A DNA stretch of 52,427 nucleotides from a virus: positions 1-52,427 of IMG/VR virus record IMGVR_UViG_3300043452_000009; one strand, 5' to 3'. Positions 23,733-32,107 of this stretch are shown here, piece after piece (position 1 is the stretch's first letter; the number at the start of each line of letters is the position of its first letter). The position numbers and the translations under genes are program-made. The notes beneath the pieces were generated by a model. The model saw only the letters and a list, made by a program, of their open reading frames with translations. It had not been told where the DNA came from and searched no databases.

Positions 23733-26700
23733 ATGGCAAATATAGGTATAAATGAAACCGTAACTTTTATCTCTGGTAAAATGAACAAGTCCTTTGACGA
23801 GAGACTTTTACCAGATGGTGAATACATCGACGCTTTAAATATAAGAATAGGATCAACAGAGCTAAGTAGCATAGGAGCTATTGAGAATGCTTTAGGTAAC
23901 ACCAAGTTAACTTTTATCCCTGGACTTACAAGTAATGCAGAATGCATAGGAGCTCTTGAAGACGGTGCCAACGAGACTGTATATTGGTTTATTGCCGATC
24001 CAACTGCTCTTGATATGATTGTATCGTATAACGTTGGAACACAAACACTTAAGTACCATGTTAAGTCTGTTAATGTTTTAAATTTTGATAAAAAATATAG
24101 AATAAACGGAGTTAATTTAATTGACGATTTGTTATTCTGGACGGACAACTTAAATCCTCCTAGAAAAATAAACGTAAAAAGATCATACCCTTTACCAAAT
24201 CCTACTGATCAAATAACAGAGGATGATATAAATGTTATAGTAGCTCCTCCGACTGGGGCTCCTAATATTCAATTGTTTAATGTAGCTGGAGAGGAGAACT
24301 ACATAATAGATAAGTTTTTGTCTTTTTCTTACAGGTACAAGTATTTAGACGGAGAGTACAGTGCTTTATCTAAATTTACAGACATAGCATTCGAACCAGG
24401 TTCGTTTAATATTGACTACTCTACGTACACAAACTCAGGTATGGAAAACCTGTTTAATACAATAAAGGTTTCTTTCGATACTGGAAATGAAAACGTTATA
24501 GGTATCGACTTGTGCTTTAAATACTCTACATCTAACATTGTAAATGTTATAGAGAAGTATAGTAAAAAAGAACAAGGATGGGCTGACAATACTTCTGAAG
24601 AGGTTTTATTTAACAACAAAAAAATATACACCGTTTTACCAGAGAGTGAACTACTAAGACTGTACGATAACGTACCTATAATATCTAAAGCCCAAACAAC
24701 AATGGGTAATAGAGTATTCTACGGAAACTATGTTGACGGTTACGATGTTGACGTAGATTTAGATTACGATGTAAAAGGAATTAGTGAACCTATAAGTGTT
24801 GATAGATTTAATCTAACAGAAACAAATGGATATTCTTATAGTATAGATTCTTCAAACATACTTTCTATAGATAACTCTAAAATAAACATAGACCTGTCTA
24901 ACGCTGAATTAAAAGAAGGTTACACGTTAACCATAGATTTTAATTTAATACACAATCGTTTTAGCGGAAGCTCTTTATACCCTCCTGGAGCTCCTATAAA
25001 TATATTTCAAGAGATATTTTATTACACGTTCCCTAGGGATTATACAAGTGTTTTTGATTTAGGTACTGATCAAGATTTTATAGACGCTCTATATACGCAT
25101 CAACCTATAGCTTTAGCTAATGAAGGATTATCGTTTACTGATTTATTTAATAGATCTTTAATTACAAAACAAATATCATCTGGCGTTCCAGCATGGACTA
25201 AAACAGGTAGTGGTATTAACAACGATAACGGAGGTTTTGAAATAACCGTAAATACAGGTTCTAATATACTAGGTATTCAAGTACCGGCAATGGAGTTTTT
25301 TGTTGAGTCTCCTACAGGTGTAATGAATTACGCTTACGAGTACTTTGAAAACGTTTCAACCGAGGCGTATATAACAAACCCTGGAAGCAAAAAGAGCTTA
25401 CATAGTAATAGAGATTATGAGTTAGCTATCGTTTATATGGATGACTACAGCAGAAGAAGCACTGCTTTAACTGTTACAAATAATACCGTATTTTTTCCAG
25501 CCTCTACATCAGACACTAGGAACTACTTACAGGTGTCTGTAAATAACACAGCTCCATCTTGGGCTAAAAGATACGAGTTTGTATTAAAGCCTTCTAAGAC
25601 AGGTTACGAAACTATTTTTTGCAACATATTTTTTATAGACGAAGATGGTTATACATGGTTTAAATTAGAAGGAGACAATAGAAGTAAGGTAAGAAATGAT
25701 CAAAGGCTTATAGTAAAAAAAGATTCATCTGGTGTTTTAAACAGCTTGGTAATAACTAAGGTTTTAGATATAGAAGCTAAGTCTAGCGGATTTATAAGCG
25801 GAGGAGCTTTAGAGCCGGCTGGAACTTATATGAAATTAAAGGCTTCTAATTTCCAAGCCACTTATCTTGAAAACTCTTACGTATCAAGAGAGATTGTTAG
25901 TTGCGGAGAGGACTATCCTTCGGCTCAAATACCATTTCATCAGAATAATCCACAATACGATAATACATTACCAATAACACCAGGTAACCAGCCTTACATG
26001 CCTATACCTGTTCCAGCTGGGTCTTTAATCACTATAAGAATTAGATTTAATAGAAACAGCTCAGGTAATAGTTGTGGATCAAGAACCTATGACTACGATA
26101 AGAATTTTGTTTCTAATCAGGATTATAATAGTTTTTATGATTTTATACAAGGACAACAAATAAACCTTACTAACGGTGTTAGTTCTGGTGATGACGATAT
26201 AGTTAATCTAAATGTTCAATCATCTGTAATAGCTAACTATGAACCTTTACTTCCTTTTTCATGTTCTACCTCTGGATTTATTAGCCCAACACCTAGTATT
26301 AATAAATATCAATTTGCAGAAGGTTATGTTGGTAATAACCCAGCTAATCCTAAAGATGGGCGTTTATATTTTGGATTAAGAGGAGGTACTCCTTATTGTA
26401 GTGGAAAATCATCTATGTTAAATGGTTACATAGTAATACAGCAAGCAAATTCTTCTTTTATTTTTGAAACAGAACCAGCTGAAGCTGATGGAGAAATATT
26501 TTACGAAAACGATCAAGTTTTTGATATTGTAAACGGGTTCCATCAAGGTAACGTAACAAATCAAACATCTGGCCTTAATTCAGCTGTATCTAATCTAGAC
26601 TTCTTTAACTGCTTCTCATTTGGAAACGGATGCGAAAGTTATAAGATTGGAGATTCATTGGTCGGCGCTCCTTTTTACATAGGTAGTAGGGTTACGGCTG

Positions 26701-28658
26701 TTTCTCAAGAGGACTACAGATCAGCACGCAGGTACGCTTCAGTAACATACAGCGGAATATATAACCAGGACACAAACATAAATAAATTAAACGAATATAA
26801 TTTAGCTTTAGCAAACTACAAAGATTTAGAAAAAGTATTTGGAAGTATAGAGATATTATATGGAAGAAAAACTGACCTTCTTGTTCTTCAGGAGGATAAG
26901 ATTTCTTACGTGTTGCAAGGAAAAAACTTACTGTCTGACGCGGCAGGAGGAGGAGCAATAGCTTCTATACCTGAAGTTCTAGGTACTCAAATATCAAGAA
27001 TTGAAGAAAACGGAATAAGCAATAACCCTGATAGTTTTTCTGTTTATGGACCAGAGATTTTCTTTACAGACGTAAAGAGATCGGCTGTTTTAAACTTAAG
27101 AGGAGGTTCTTATAATTCTGATCAACTTGTTGCTATATCTGACTTAGGTATGAAGCATTGGTTTAGAGATGAATTTAAAAACTCGTTAAACAACTTAAAA
27201 ATTGGAGGCTACGATCCTTACATGAGTGAGTATGTTTTATCTATTAAGGACGATTTACTTCCAGTGCCTATTGATGAGGTTCCTTGCGGTACCTTATTAG
27301 AGAAGTATAGCAGTAGCGAAGAAAGCACTTACTATATAAACTTAGGCAATACAATAGGTCAGGTTACATTTAACATAAGCGTAACGGAAGGAGATTTAGA
27401 TGTTTTAGTTGAATATAACGGTATTGTTATTTTTGACAGAAATATAGACATAAATACAGATATTGTGTTTAACAAGGAAGCGTTTGAACCAGAGTTAGTC
27501 ACCGTAAGTATTGCGCCTAACAACGCTACTTTTACAATGTCTACTCCATGCCCAGAGCTAGAGCCGCTGACCGTGGTTAAGGTTGTGATTAATTCACCGG
27601 CATCTCAAGGGTTGACAACTCATACAAAATACAGATGGTCTCTAGGAGCTGATTTAAGCCCTTATGATATTGAATTTATAACATTAAACTCTTCAGGTGT
27701 TTCTCTTTATGAATTAGTAGATGGATTCACTTCGGCAGGAACAATACCTGCTATAGGTAGTGATATAGAACTAGTGTCTAGTAAACAATCTGGAGATACT
27801 TATAACTTTAGTCCTTCAAATTCATTTAAGTATTTAGTGTCTAATAACCTTTACGATGTGCCTACTTTAATACCTTTGTTAAACAACGTAACGCCTGTAA
27901 CAAACCCTACAACTGGTACATACCAAGCTGTTGTAAACAATTTTGCTTACACCGGATCTTATTTGTACTTAGTTTGGGATTTAAGGATATCAAATAGAAT
28001 CAGTCTTTGCTACAGTGATGTAGACGAATACGACGTTTGTTGCGATTGTTCAGGCGCAAGTGATTACTATATTAATTCTAATTCTTTTTCAGGAGCTACA
28101 GCTGTTTTTACTGATTCTAACTTAACAATACTTGCCACTGATGGTTGGTATCAATTAGGCGGTACATATAGACAGCAATTATCAGGAGTTCTATTAGACC
28201 CTGTATCATGCCCAAGTTGTGAGGCATGTACTACTTGGTCTGGAGGTACTTTTAAAGGTGCTGGAGATTTTGATGCTACGTTTAGTTATTTAGATTGTGA
28301 TAATGCAATACAAAATATTGTGGTCCCAATACCTGCTAATGCAACACCTGGTATACCAATGGCGTACGAAGTAAATCTAGGGGACGGGGTATGTGTTATA
28401 CCAGGTAGTATAGAATTAATTACACCTTCTGTAATTCCGTCTTTAACAATTGAGTATGGCGCTGAATGCTCTGTACCTCCTGTTGATTGCTTAGAGTTTA
28501 CTGCTAGTGCAGATGGATTCCCAGGGACGGTATATTATACAGACTGCGCTGGAGATCGTCAAGAAATTTTTGTAGACACAACACTTACATTCTGTGCTGT
28601 ATTTGGAACAGTAACATCTGGAGGCCCAATAATAAGTATAAACGGAGATTGTATATAA
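23733..28658 (+). CDS. Tail stabilisation / muzzle protein
   Basis: 1641 residues. The N-terminus (FISGKMNKSFDERLLPDGEY, IDALNIRIGSTE, GAIENALGN, LIDDLLFWTDNLNPPRKINV) is the classic start of the stabilisation or muzzle proteins of crAss-like podophages, with beta-propeller-type repeats related to the T7 tail tubular protein B. Later parts are large beta domains. A conserved block around 1060-1170 (SIEILYGRKTDLLVLQEDKI, GPEIFFTDVKRSAVLNLRGG) is near the usual end of the conserved region. The C-terminal ~350 residues are extra and Cys-rich (CCDCSG, CPSCEACTTWSGG), which may be stabilised by metal or disulfides and bind receptors. It forms the tail nozzle. Confidence 0.82.
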   Translation: MANIGINETVTFISGKMNKSFDERLLPDGEYIDALNIRIGSTELSSIGAIENALGNTKLTFIPGLTSNAECIGALEDGANETVYWFIADPTALDMIVSYNVGTQTLKYHVKSVNVLNFDKKYRINGVNLIDDLLFWTDNLNPPRKINVKRSYPLPNPTDQITEDDINVIVAPPTGAPNIQLFNVAGEENYIIDKFLSFSYRYKYLDGEYSALSKFTDIAFEPGSFNIDYSTYTNSGMENLFNTIKVSFDTGNENVIGIDLCFKYSTSNIVNVIEKYSKKEQGWADNTSEEVLFNNKKIYTVLPESELLRLYDNVPIISKAQTTMGNRVFYGNYVDGYDVDVDLDYDVKGISEPISVDRFNLTETNGYSYSIDSSNILSIDNSKINIDLSNAELKEGYTLTIDFNLIHNRFSGSSLYPPGAPINIFQEIFYYTFPRDYTSVFDLGTDQDFIDALYTHQPIALANEGLSFTDLFNRSLITKQISSGVPAWTKTGSGINNDNGGFEITVNTGSNILGIQVPAMEFFVESPTGVMNYAYEYFENVSTEAYITNPGSKKSLHSNRDYELAIVYMDDYSRRSTALTVTNNTVFFPASTSDTRNYLQVSVNNTAPSWAKRYEFVLKPSKTGYETIFCNIFFIDEDGYTWFKLEGDNRSKVRNDQRLIVKKDSSGVLNSLVITKVLDIEAKSSGFISGGALEPAGTYMKLKASNFQATYLENSYVSREIVSCGEDYPSAQIPFHQNNPQYDNTLPITPGNQPYMPIPVPAGSLITIRIRFNRNSSGNSCGSRTYDYDKNFVSNQDYNSFYDFIQGQQINLTNGVSSGDDDIVNLNVQSSVIANYEPLLPFSCSTSGFISPTPSINKYQFAEGYVGNNPANPKDGRLYFGLRGGTPYCSGKSSMLNGYIVIQQANSSFIFETEPAEADGEIFYENDQVFDIVNGFHQGNVTNQTSGLNSAVSNLDFFNCFSFGNGCESYKIGDSLVGAPFYIGSRVTAVSQEDYRSARRYASVTYSGIYNQDTNINKLNEYNLALANYKDLEKVFGSIEILYGRKTDLLVLQEDKISYVLQGKNLLSDAAGGGAIASIPEVLGTQISRIEENGISNNPDSFSVYGPEIFFTDVKRSAVLNLRGGSYNSDQLVAISDLGMKHWFRDEFKNSLNNLKIGGYDPYMSEYVLSIKDDLLPVPIDEVPCGTLLEKYSSSEESTYYINLGNTIGQVTFNISVTEGDLDVLVEYNGIVIFDRNIDINTDIVFNKEAFEPELVTVSIAPNNATFTMSTPCPELEPLTVVKVVINSPASQGLTTHTKYRWSLGADLSPYDIEFITLNSSGVSLYELVDGFTSAGTIPAIGSDIELVSSKQSGDTYNFSPSNSFKYLVSNNLYDVPTLIPLLNNVTPVTNPTTGTYQAVVNNFAYTGSYLYLVWDLRISNRISLCYSDVDEYDVCCDCSGASDYYINSNSFSGATAVFTDSNLTILATDGWYQLGGTYRQQLSGVLLDPVSCPSCEACTTWSGGTFKGAGDFDATFSYLDCDNAIQNIVVPIPANATPGIPMAYEVNLGDGVCVIPGSIELITPSVIPSLTIEYGAECSVPPVDCLEFTASADGFPGTVYYTDCAGDRQEIFVDTTLTFCAVFGTVTSGGPIISINGDCI

Positions 28659-28659
28659 C

Positions 28660-29412
28660 ATGGCAAAAACACTAACATACAGTAATTTTTCACAAGGATG
28701 GACATCCTTTTACTCATTCATCCCTGAGAAAATTTTAGGGATGAATAGCTACCTTTATACGTTTAAAGGAGGTAACCTGTACCAGCACAATACAAGCGCT
28801 AATAGAAATGTTTTTTACGACAATCCTATACCGTACCCTTCTACTATTACGTCTGCATTTAACGATAATACTCTTGATGTAAAGAACTACAAGACGCTTT
28901 GTCTTAACAGTAATTCACCATGGTCAGCTGTTGTGAATACAAACATTACTAGTGGTATTATTGATGAGTCATGGTTTGACAATAAGGAAGGGCTTTTTTA
29001 TTCTTTCATAAGAAGAAATAATAATGACTTAACCATAAACATGAGGTCCGCTCAAGGTTTAGGGTCAGTAACAACAGTAAACTCAACATTACCTGCCGCT
29101 GTTACTCTTGCGTTTAGTTTCTCTTTTGGAAGCATTGTAAGTGTTGGAGATTTAATGTACAAAAACAATGCCGGTAACCCACTTCTTTTAGGTAAGATAA
29201 CTTCGATATCTGGTAATGTAATTACAATAAACACAACAATACCTAATGGTTCAATACCTAGTAATGGTGACTTCTTATTATTTATAAAGAACTCAATTGC
29301 TGAGTCTTACCCACAATTAGGGTACTACATGCAATTTAAATTAACGGTACAAACAACATCTAGAGTAGAGTTATTCTCGGTTCAGTCAGACCTGTTTAAA
29401 AGTTATCCGTAA
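28660..29412 (+). CDS. Tail protein, muzzle C-terminal-like domain
   Basis: 250 residues, one base after the muzzle stop. It begins LTYSNFSQGWTSFYSFIPEK, then SYLYTFKGGNLYQHNTSANR and DVKNYKTLCLNSNSPW, a set of motifs (GWTSFYSF, F-xGGxLYxHN) that in many related phages form the end of the stabilisation protein itself. Here they are in a separate gene. The second half is a small beta domain (VSVGDLMYKNNAGNPLLLGK). It probably completes the tail nozzle or hub. Confidence 0.7.
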   Translation: MAKTLTYSNFSQGWTSFYSFIPEKILGMNSYLYTFKGGNLYQHNTSANRNVFYDNPIPYPSTITSAFNDNTLDVKNYKTLCLNSNSPWSAVVNTNITSGIIDESWFDNKEGLFYSFIRRNNNDLTINMRSAQGLGSVTTVNSTLPAAVTLAFSFSFGSIVSVGDLMYKNNAGNPLLLGKITSISGNVITINTTIPNGSIPSNGDFLLFIKNSIAESYPQLGYYMQFKLTVQTTSRVELFSVQSDLFKSYP

Positions 29413-29419
29413 TTTTTAG

Positions 29420-29427
29420 TATCTTTG
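29420..29427 (+). promoter_or_regulatory. Bacteroidota-type -7 promoter motif, possibly leaderless
   Basis: TATCTTTG in the same 20-base context as at 22093. Only four bases (TAAA) separate it from the ATG at 29432, so transcription starting 5-7 bases downstream of the box would begin at or next to the start codon. This implies a leaderless or almost leaderless mRNA. Confidence 0.7.
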
Positions 29428-29431
29428 TAAA

Positions 29432-29827
29432 ATGAAAACTTACAAAGTATTAAAGAAGGAAGATTTCTTTGAAACCATGAAATCATGGTGGATAGATTGG
29501 GGGTTCCCGGTTTTAAATATGGACGCTCTACCTGAAAGTATTATTGTTGTTTATCATGAAGGTCAAGAAGTTTGCGCAATACCTTTGTATCTTTCTGATT
29601 CAAATGTATGCTGGGTAGGATTTATTACAAGCAACAAGAACGCTTCTAAGGAAGCTAGAAAAGGATCCTTAACTTTTGGTTTAGATTCAATATCTGACTT
29701 CTTGCAATACACAGGGTATAGGAATTTATTCACAGTAACTAGTAATAGCTTTATAGATAAGTCGTTGATGGAGTCTAATTTTTTGGTTACAAATAAAAAC
29801 ATTAAGGAATACTTAAAAAATATATAA
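29432..29827 (+). CDS. GNAT-fold acetyltransferase-like protein
   Basis: 131 residues. The pattern WWIDWGFPVLNMDALPESII, VVYHEGQEVCAIPLYLSDSN, VCWVGFITSNKNASKEARKG and a final SLMESNFLVTNKN is that of a small GNAT-like family encoded next to internal virion genes of many phages; the R-KGSL region sits where GNATs bind the CoA pyrophosphate. The classic Q/RxxGxG/A motif is not clear, so activity is uncertain. It follows its own promoter and precedes three virion genes. Confidence 0.6.
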   Translation: MKTYKVLKKEDFFETMKSWWIDWGFPVLNMDALPESIIVVYHEGQEVCAIPLYLSDSNVCWVGFITSNKNASKEARKGSLTFGLDSISDFLQYTGYRNLFTVTSNSFIDKSLMESNFLVTNKNIKEYLKNI

Positions 29828-29828
29828 T

Positions 29829-30578
29829 ATGGGAGCAGCAGCATCAGGAGCAGCATCAGGAGCAGCATCAGGAACGGCAGTTATGCCGGGTTGGGGTACA
29901 GCCGTTGGAGGTTTAGCAGGAGGAACAATGGGACTTATAGAAGCTAGTAAACAAGCAGCAGCCGAAAGAGGAGCTCAAAGAGCAGCAGAAGAAGCCGCGG
30001 CAAAAGCAGAGCGTCTTCAAGAAACAAATTTCTTAGGAGCTGTTCAGGTCCCTGTACAAGCATATGAGCAAGGATTAAGAACAACTACAGCAAACCAAAT
30101 GCAAGCATTAACAGCTTTAGCGGAAGCTGGTTCAAGAGAACTAGCTGGAGGTGTAGGTAGAATAAACGAAGTAGGTAACAGCCAAGCAAACGATGTTACA
30201 AATCAATTGGGTGATAGGCTTTATAATTTAGACGTAGCTCAAGCCAATGAAAAAGGACAGACAAATGACGCGCTGTCTAAAATAAGTCTAGATAGAGCTA
30301 AGGGTGCTCAGTTAGCAGCTATGGCCGCTCAGTTAGCCAAAACACAAGCCTTAGACTCTTCTGTTCAAGGATTTGGTTCAGCTCTAGTTGCTGGAGAAAA
30401 CATGCTGACTCCAGTACATAAAGAAGGAGAAGACGCTGTTTCATCTCAAATACCTAAAATGCCAGGGGTTATGATTCCAAACGCACAGGCTCCTCAAATA
30501 GAAAACACTCAACTACAAGGACTTGCTAGTCCAGAGGTACTAAAAATGTTAGAGATTTTTATGAAAAACTATAGATAA
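29829..30578 (+). CDS. Ala-rich internal virion protein candidate
   Basis: 249 residues. The N-terminus is almost pure Gly/Ala/Ser (MGAAASGAASGAASGTAVMP), followed by GWGTAVGGLAGGTMGLIEAS, a hydrophobic Gly-zipper-like segment, then a long coiled coil (QAAAERGAQRAAEEAAAKAE) and Gln-rich helices. Such Ala/Gly-rich helical proteins, encoded right after tail genes in podophages, are usually ejected internal proteins that help form a channel through the cell envelope. The next gene starts at its stop. Role inferred. Confidence 0.6.
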   Translation: MGAAASGAASGAASGTAVMPGWGTAVGGLAGGTMGLIEASKQAAAERGAQRAAEEAAAKAERLQETNFLGAVQVPVQAYEQGLRTTTANQMQALTALAEAGSRELAGGVGRINEVGNSQANDVTNQLGDRLYNLDVAQANEKGQTNDALSKISLDRAKGAQLAAMAAQLAKTQALDSSVQGFGSALVAGENMLTPVHKEGEDAVSSQIPKMPGVMIPNAQAPQIENTQLQGLASPEVLKMLEIFMKNYR

Positions 30579-32095
30579 TGGCAGAGTACTACGGATTTAA
30601 AGATGCTAGTGAAGTAAAGGCTAATCCAGTTGTGGATTGGGGAACTATCGCTATGAAGGTAGGTCAGGATCTTGATAAAAACAAAGAAAACAGACAAAGA
30701 CTTAGAGCAGAAGACCAGAAGATTACTTCTGAGAATTTAGATACTTTAAGTAAAGCTGATTTAGGAGCAGACCAAACTATTAACAAGCAACTTACTGATG
30801 CTGTTTATGAAAATAAAAAGCTTCAAGGCGAGTGGTTTAATCAGTTAAAAAACGGTAAGATGACTAGACAAGATTATGCGTCTAGATCTCAAGCCTTAAA
30901 AAACAACTGGGGTATCCTTAATAATGTTGTTAAAAATAGAGCAGCGAATGACAAAGTTCTTATGGATGCGATACAAAGCAATACAGAAGACGCATTAACT
31001 AGCACTATTGCTAAAAAACTAGGAACTCTTTCAAATTTACAAAATAAAAAACTATATACAGATCCTACAACAGGTGTCATGGTTGTAGCTGATTACGATG
31101 AAAACGGTAAGATTATAGAGTCATCAATGATGGACATAAACTCTATAAACAATGCTCAGGTAGACGCTGCACCAAGGGTTAATGTTGTGGAAGGAGTGAA
31201 GCCAATTGCTGCTACTGCCGCTAAATTAATTACTGATAACGGTATTAGATCTTTAGAAGACGCTATGAGATCACCAGCCTATCCTCAAATGAGAAAAGCT
31301 GCTCAGGACTCTGTTCTTTCTAGCAATAGAAGAATCGCTGATGTATTGGTAAATTCCAGCGGAATGGGGTATTTCATAACAGACGATCCTAGTGAAGCAG
31401 AGAAAAACCCTTTAGCTATATTAGCGACTAGTACCGGAGGTAATTTTGACGTGGTATTAGACCCTGTTAAAGACGCTAAAAAAATAGAGGCAGCAAATAA
31501 CGTTGTTGGGAAAGCGCTTGATCTTCAAATGCCTTTTATAGAAAAGGTTACATTACCTACTCCTAGACAACCTAGAGCAGCGGCTGCTCCAAAAGAAGAC
31601 AAAGATCCACCACCAACAATATCTCAAGTAAACCCTATTAGAGTAGGTAACAAACAAGGAGCTGTAGCTATTATTAACGACCCAGTTGGTATAAAAACAA
31701 ACTCAGGATTTGTAGAGAAGGTTGTAAACGCTGGTATTGATGAAGATGGAAGACATTTTGTTAAGGTTGTTAGATATAATTCTAAAGAAAACCTAGGAGC
31801 AGAAGGAGGTTCTACTAGTTTTTCAGCTAGCCAAACAACCCCTAAAACTTATGTTTACTACGGTGAACAAATAACGCCTCGTTTAAAAGGAGACGAAAAG
31901 AACATAAGAGAATACAGTCCTACTAATTATGCAAACTTTAGAAGTAGAGCTGGATTTGGTTCTGATGAAGAATTAAGAGTTTTTCTTGAAGAACAAAGAG
32001 GGGTAAGATTACCTACGTATAAAGCACCTGCTAAAGCACCTGCTGGTAAACAAGTTCAAGGAAAAACAGGCAAAAAGATATTTATACCAAAATAA
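30578..32095 (+). CDS. Putative internal virion protein
   Basis: 505 residues. The first ~160 are helical (WGTIAMKVGQDLDKNKENRQ, DYASRSQALKNNWGILNNVV), the middle has PRVNVVEGVKPIAATAAKLI, and the end is beta-rich and Lys/Pro-rich (AKAPAGKQVQGKTGKKIFIP). I do not recognise a family. It sits between the Ala-rich gene and the giant virion proteins and shares their style, so a cargo protein is likely. Confidence 0.5.
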   Translation: MAEYYGFKDASEVKANPVVDWGTIAMKVGQDLDKNKENRQRLRAEDQKITSENLDTLSKADLGADQTINKQLTDAVYENKKLQGEWFNQLKNGKMTRQDYASRSQALKNNWGILNNVVKNRAANDKVLMDAIQSNTEDALTSTIAKKLGTLSNLQNKKLYTDPTTGVMVVADYDENGKIIESSMMDINSINNAQVDAAPRVNVVEGVKPIAATAAKLITDNGIRSLEDAMRSPAYPQMRKAAQDSVLSSNRRIADVLVNSSGMGYFITDDPSEAEKNPLAILATSTGGNFDVVLDPVKDAKKIEAANNVVGKALDLQMPFIEKVTLPTPRQPRAAAAPKEDKDPPPTISQVNPIRVGNKQGAVAIINDPVGIKTNSGFVEKVVNAGIDEDGRHFVKVVRYNSKENLGAEGGSTSFSASQTTPKTYVYYGEQITPRLKGDEKNIREYSPTNYANFRSRAGFGSDEELRVFLEEQRGVRLPTYKAPAKAPAGKQVQGKTGKKIFIPK

Positions 32096-32107
32096 TAAAA
32101 TTTAATA

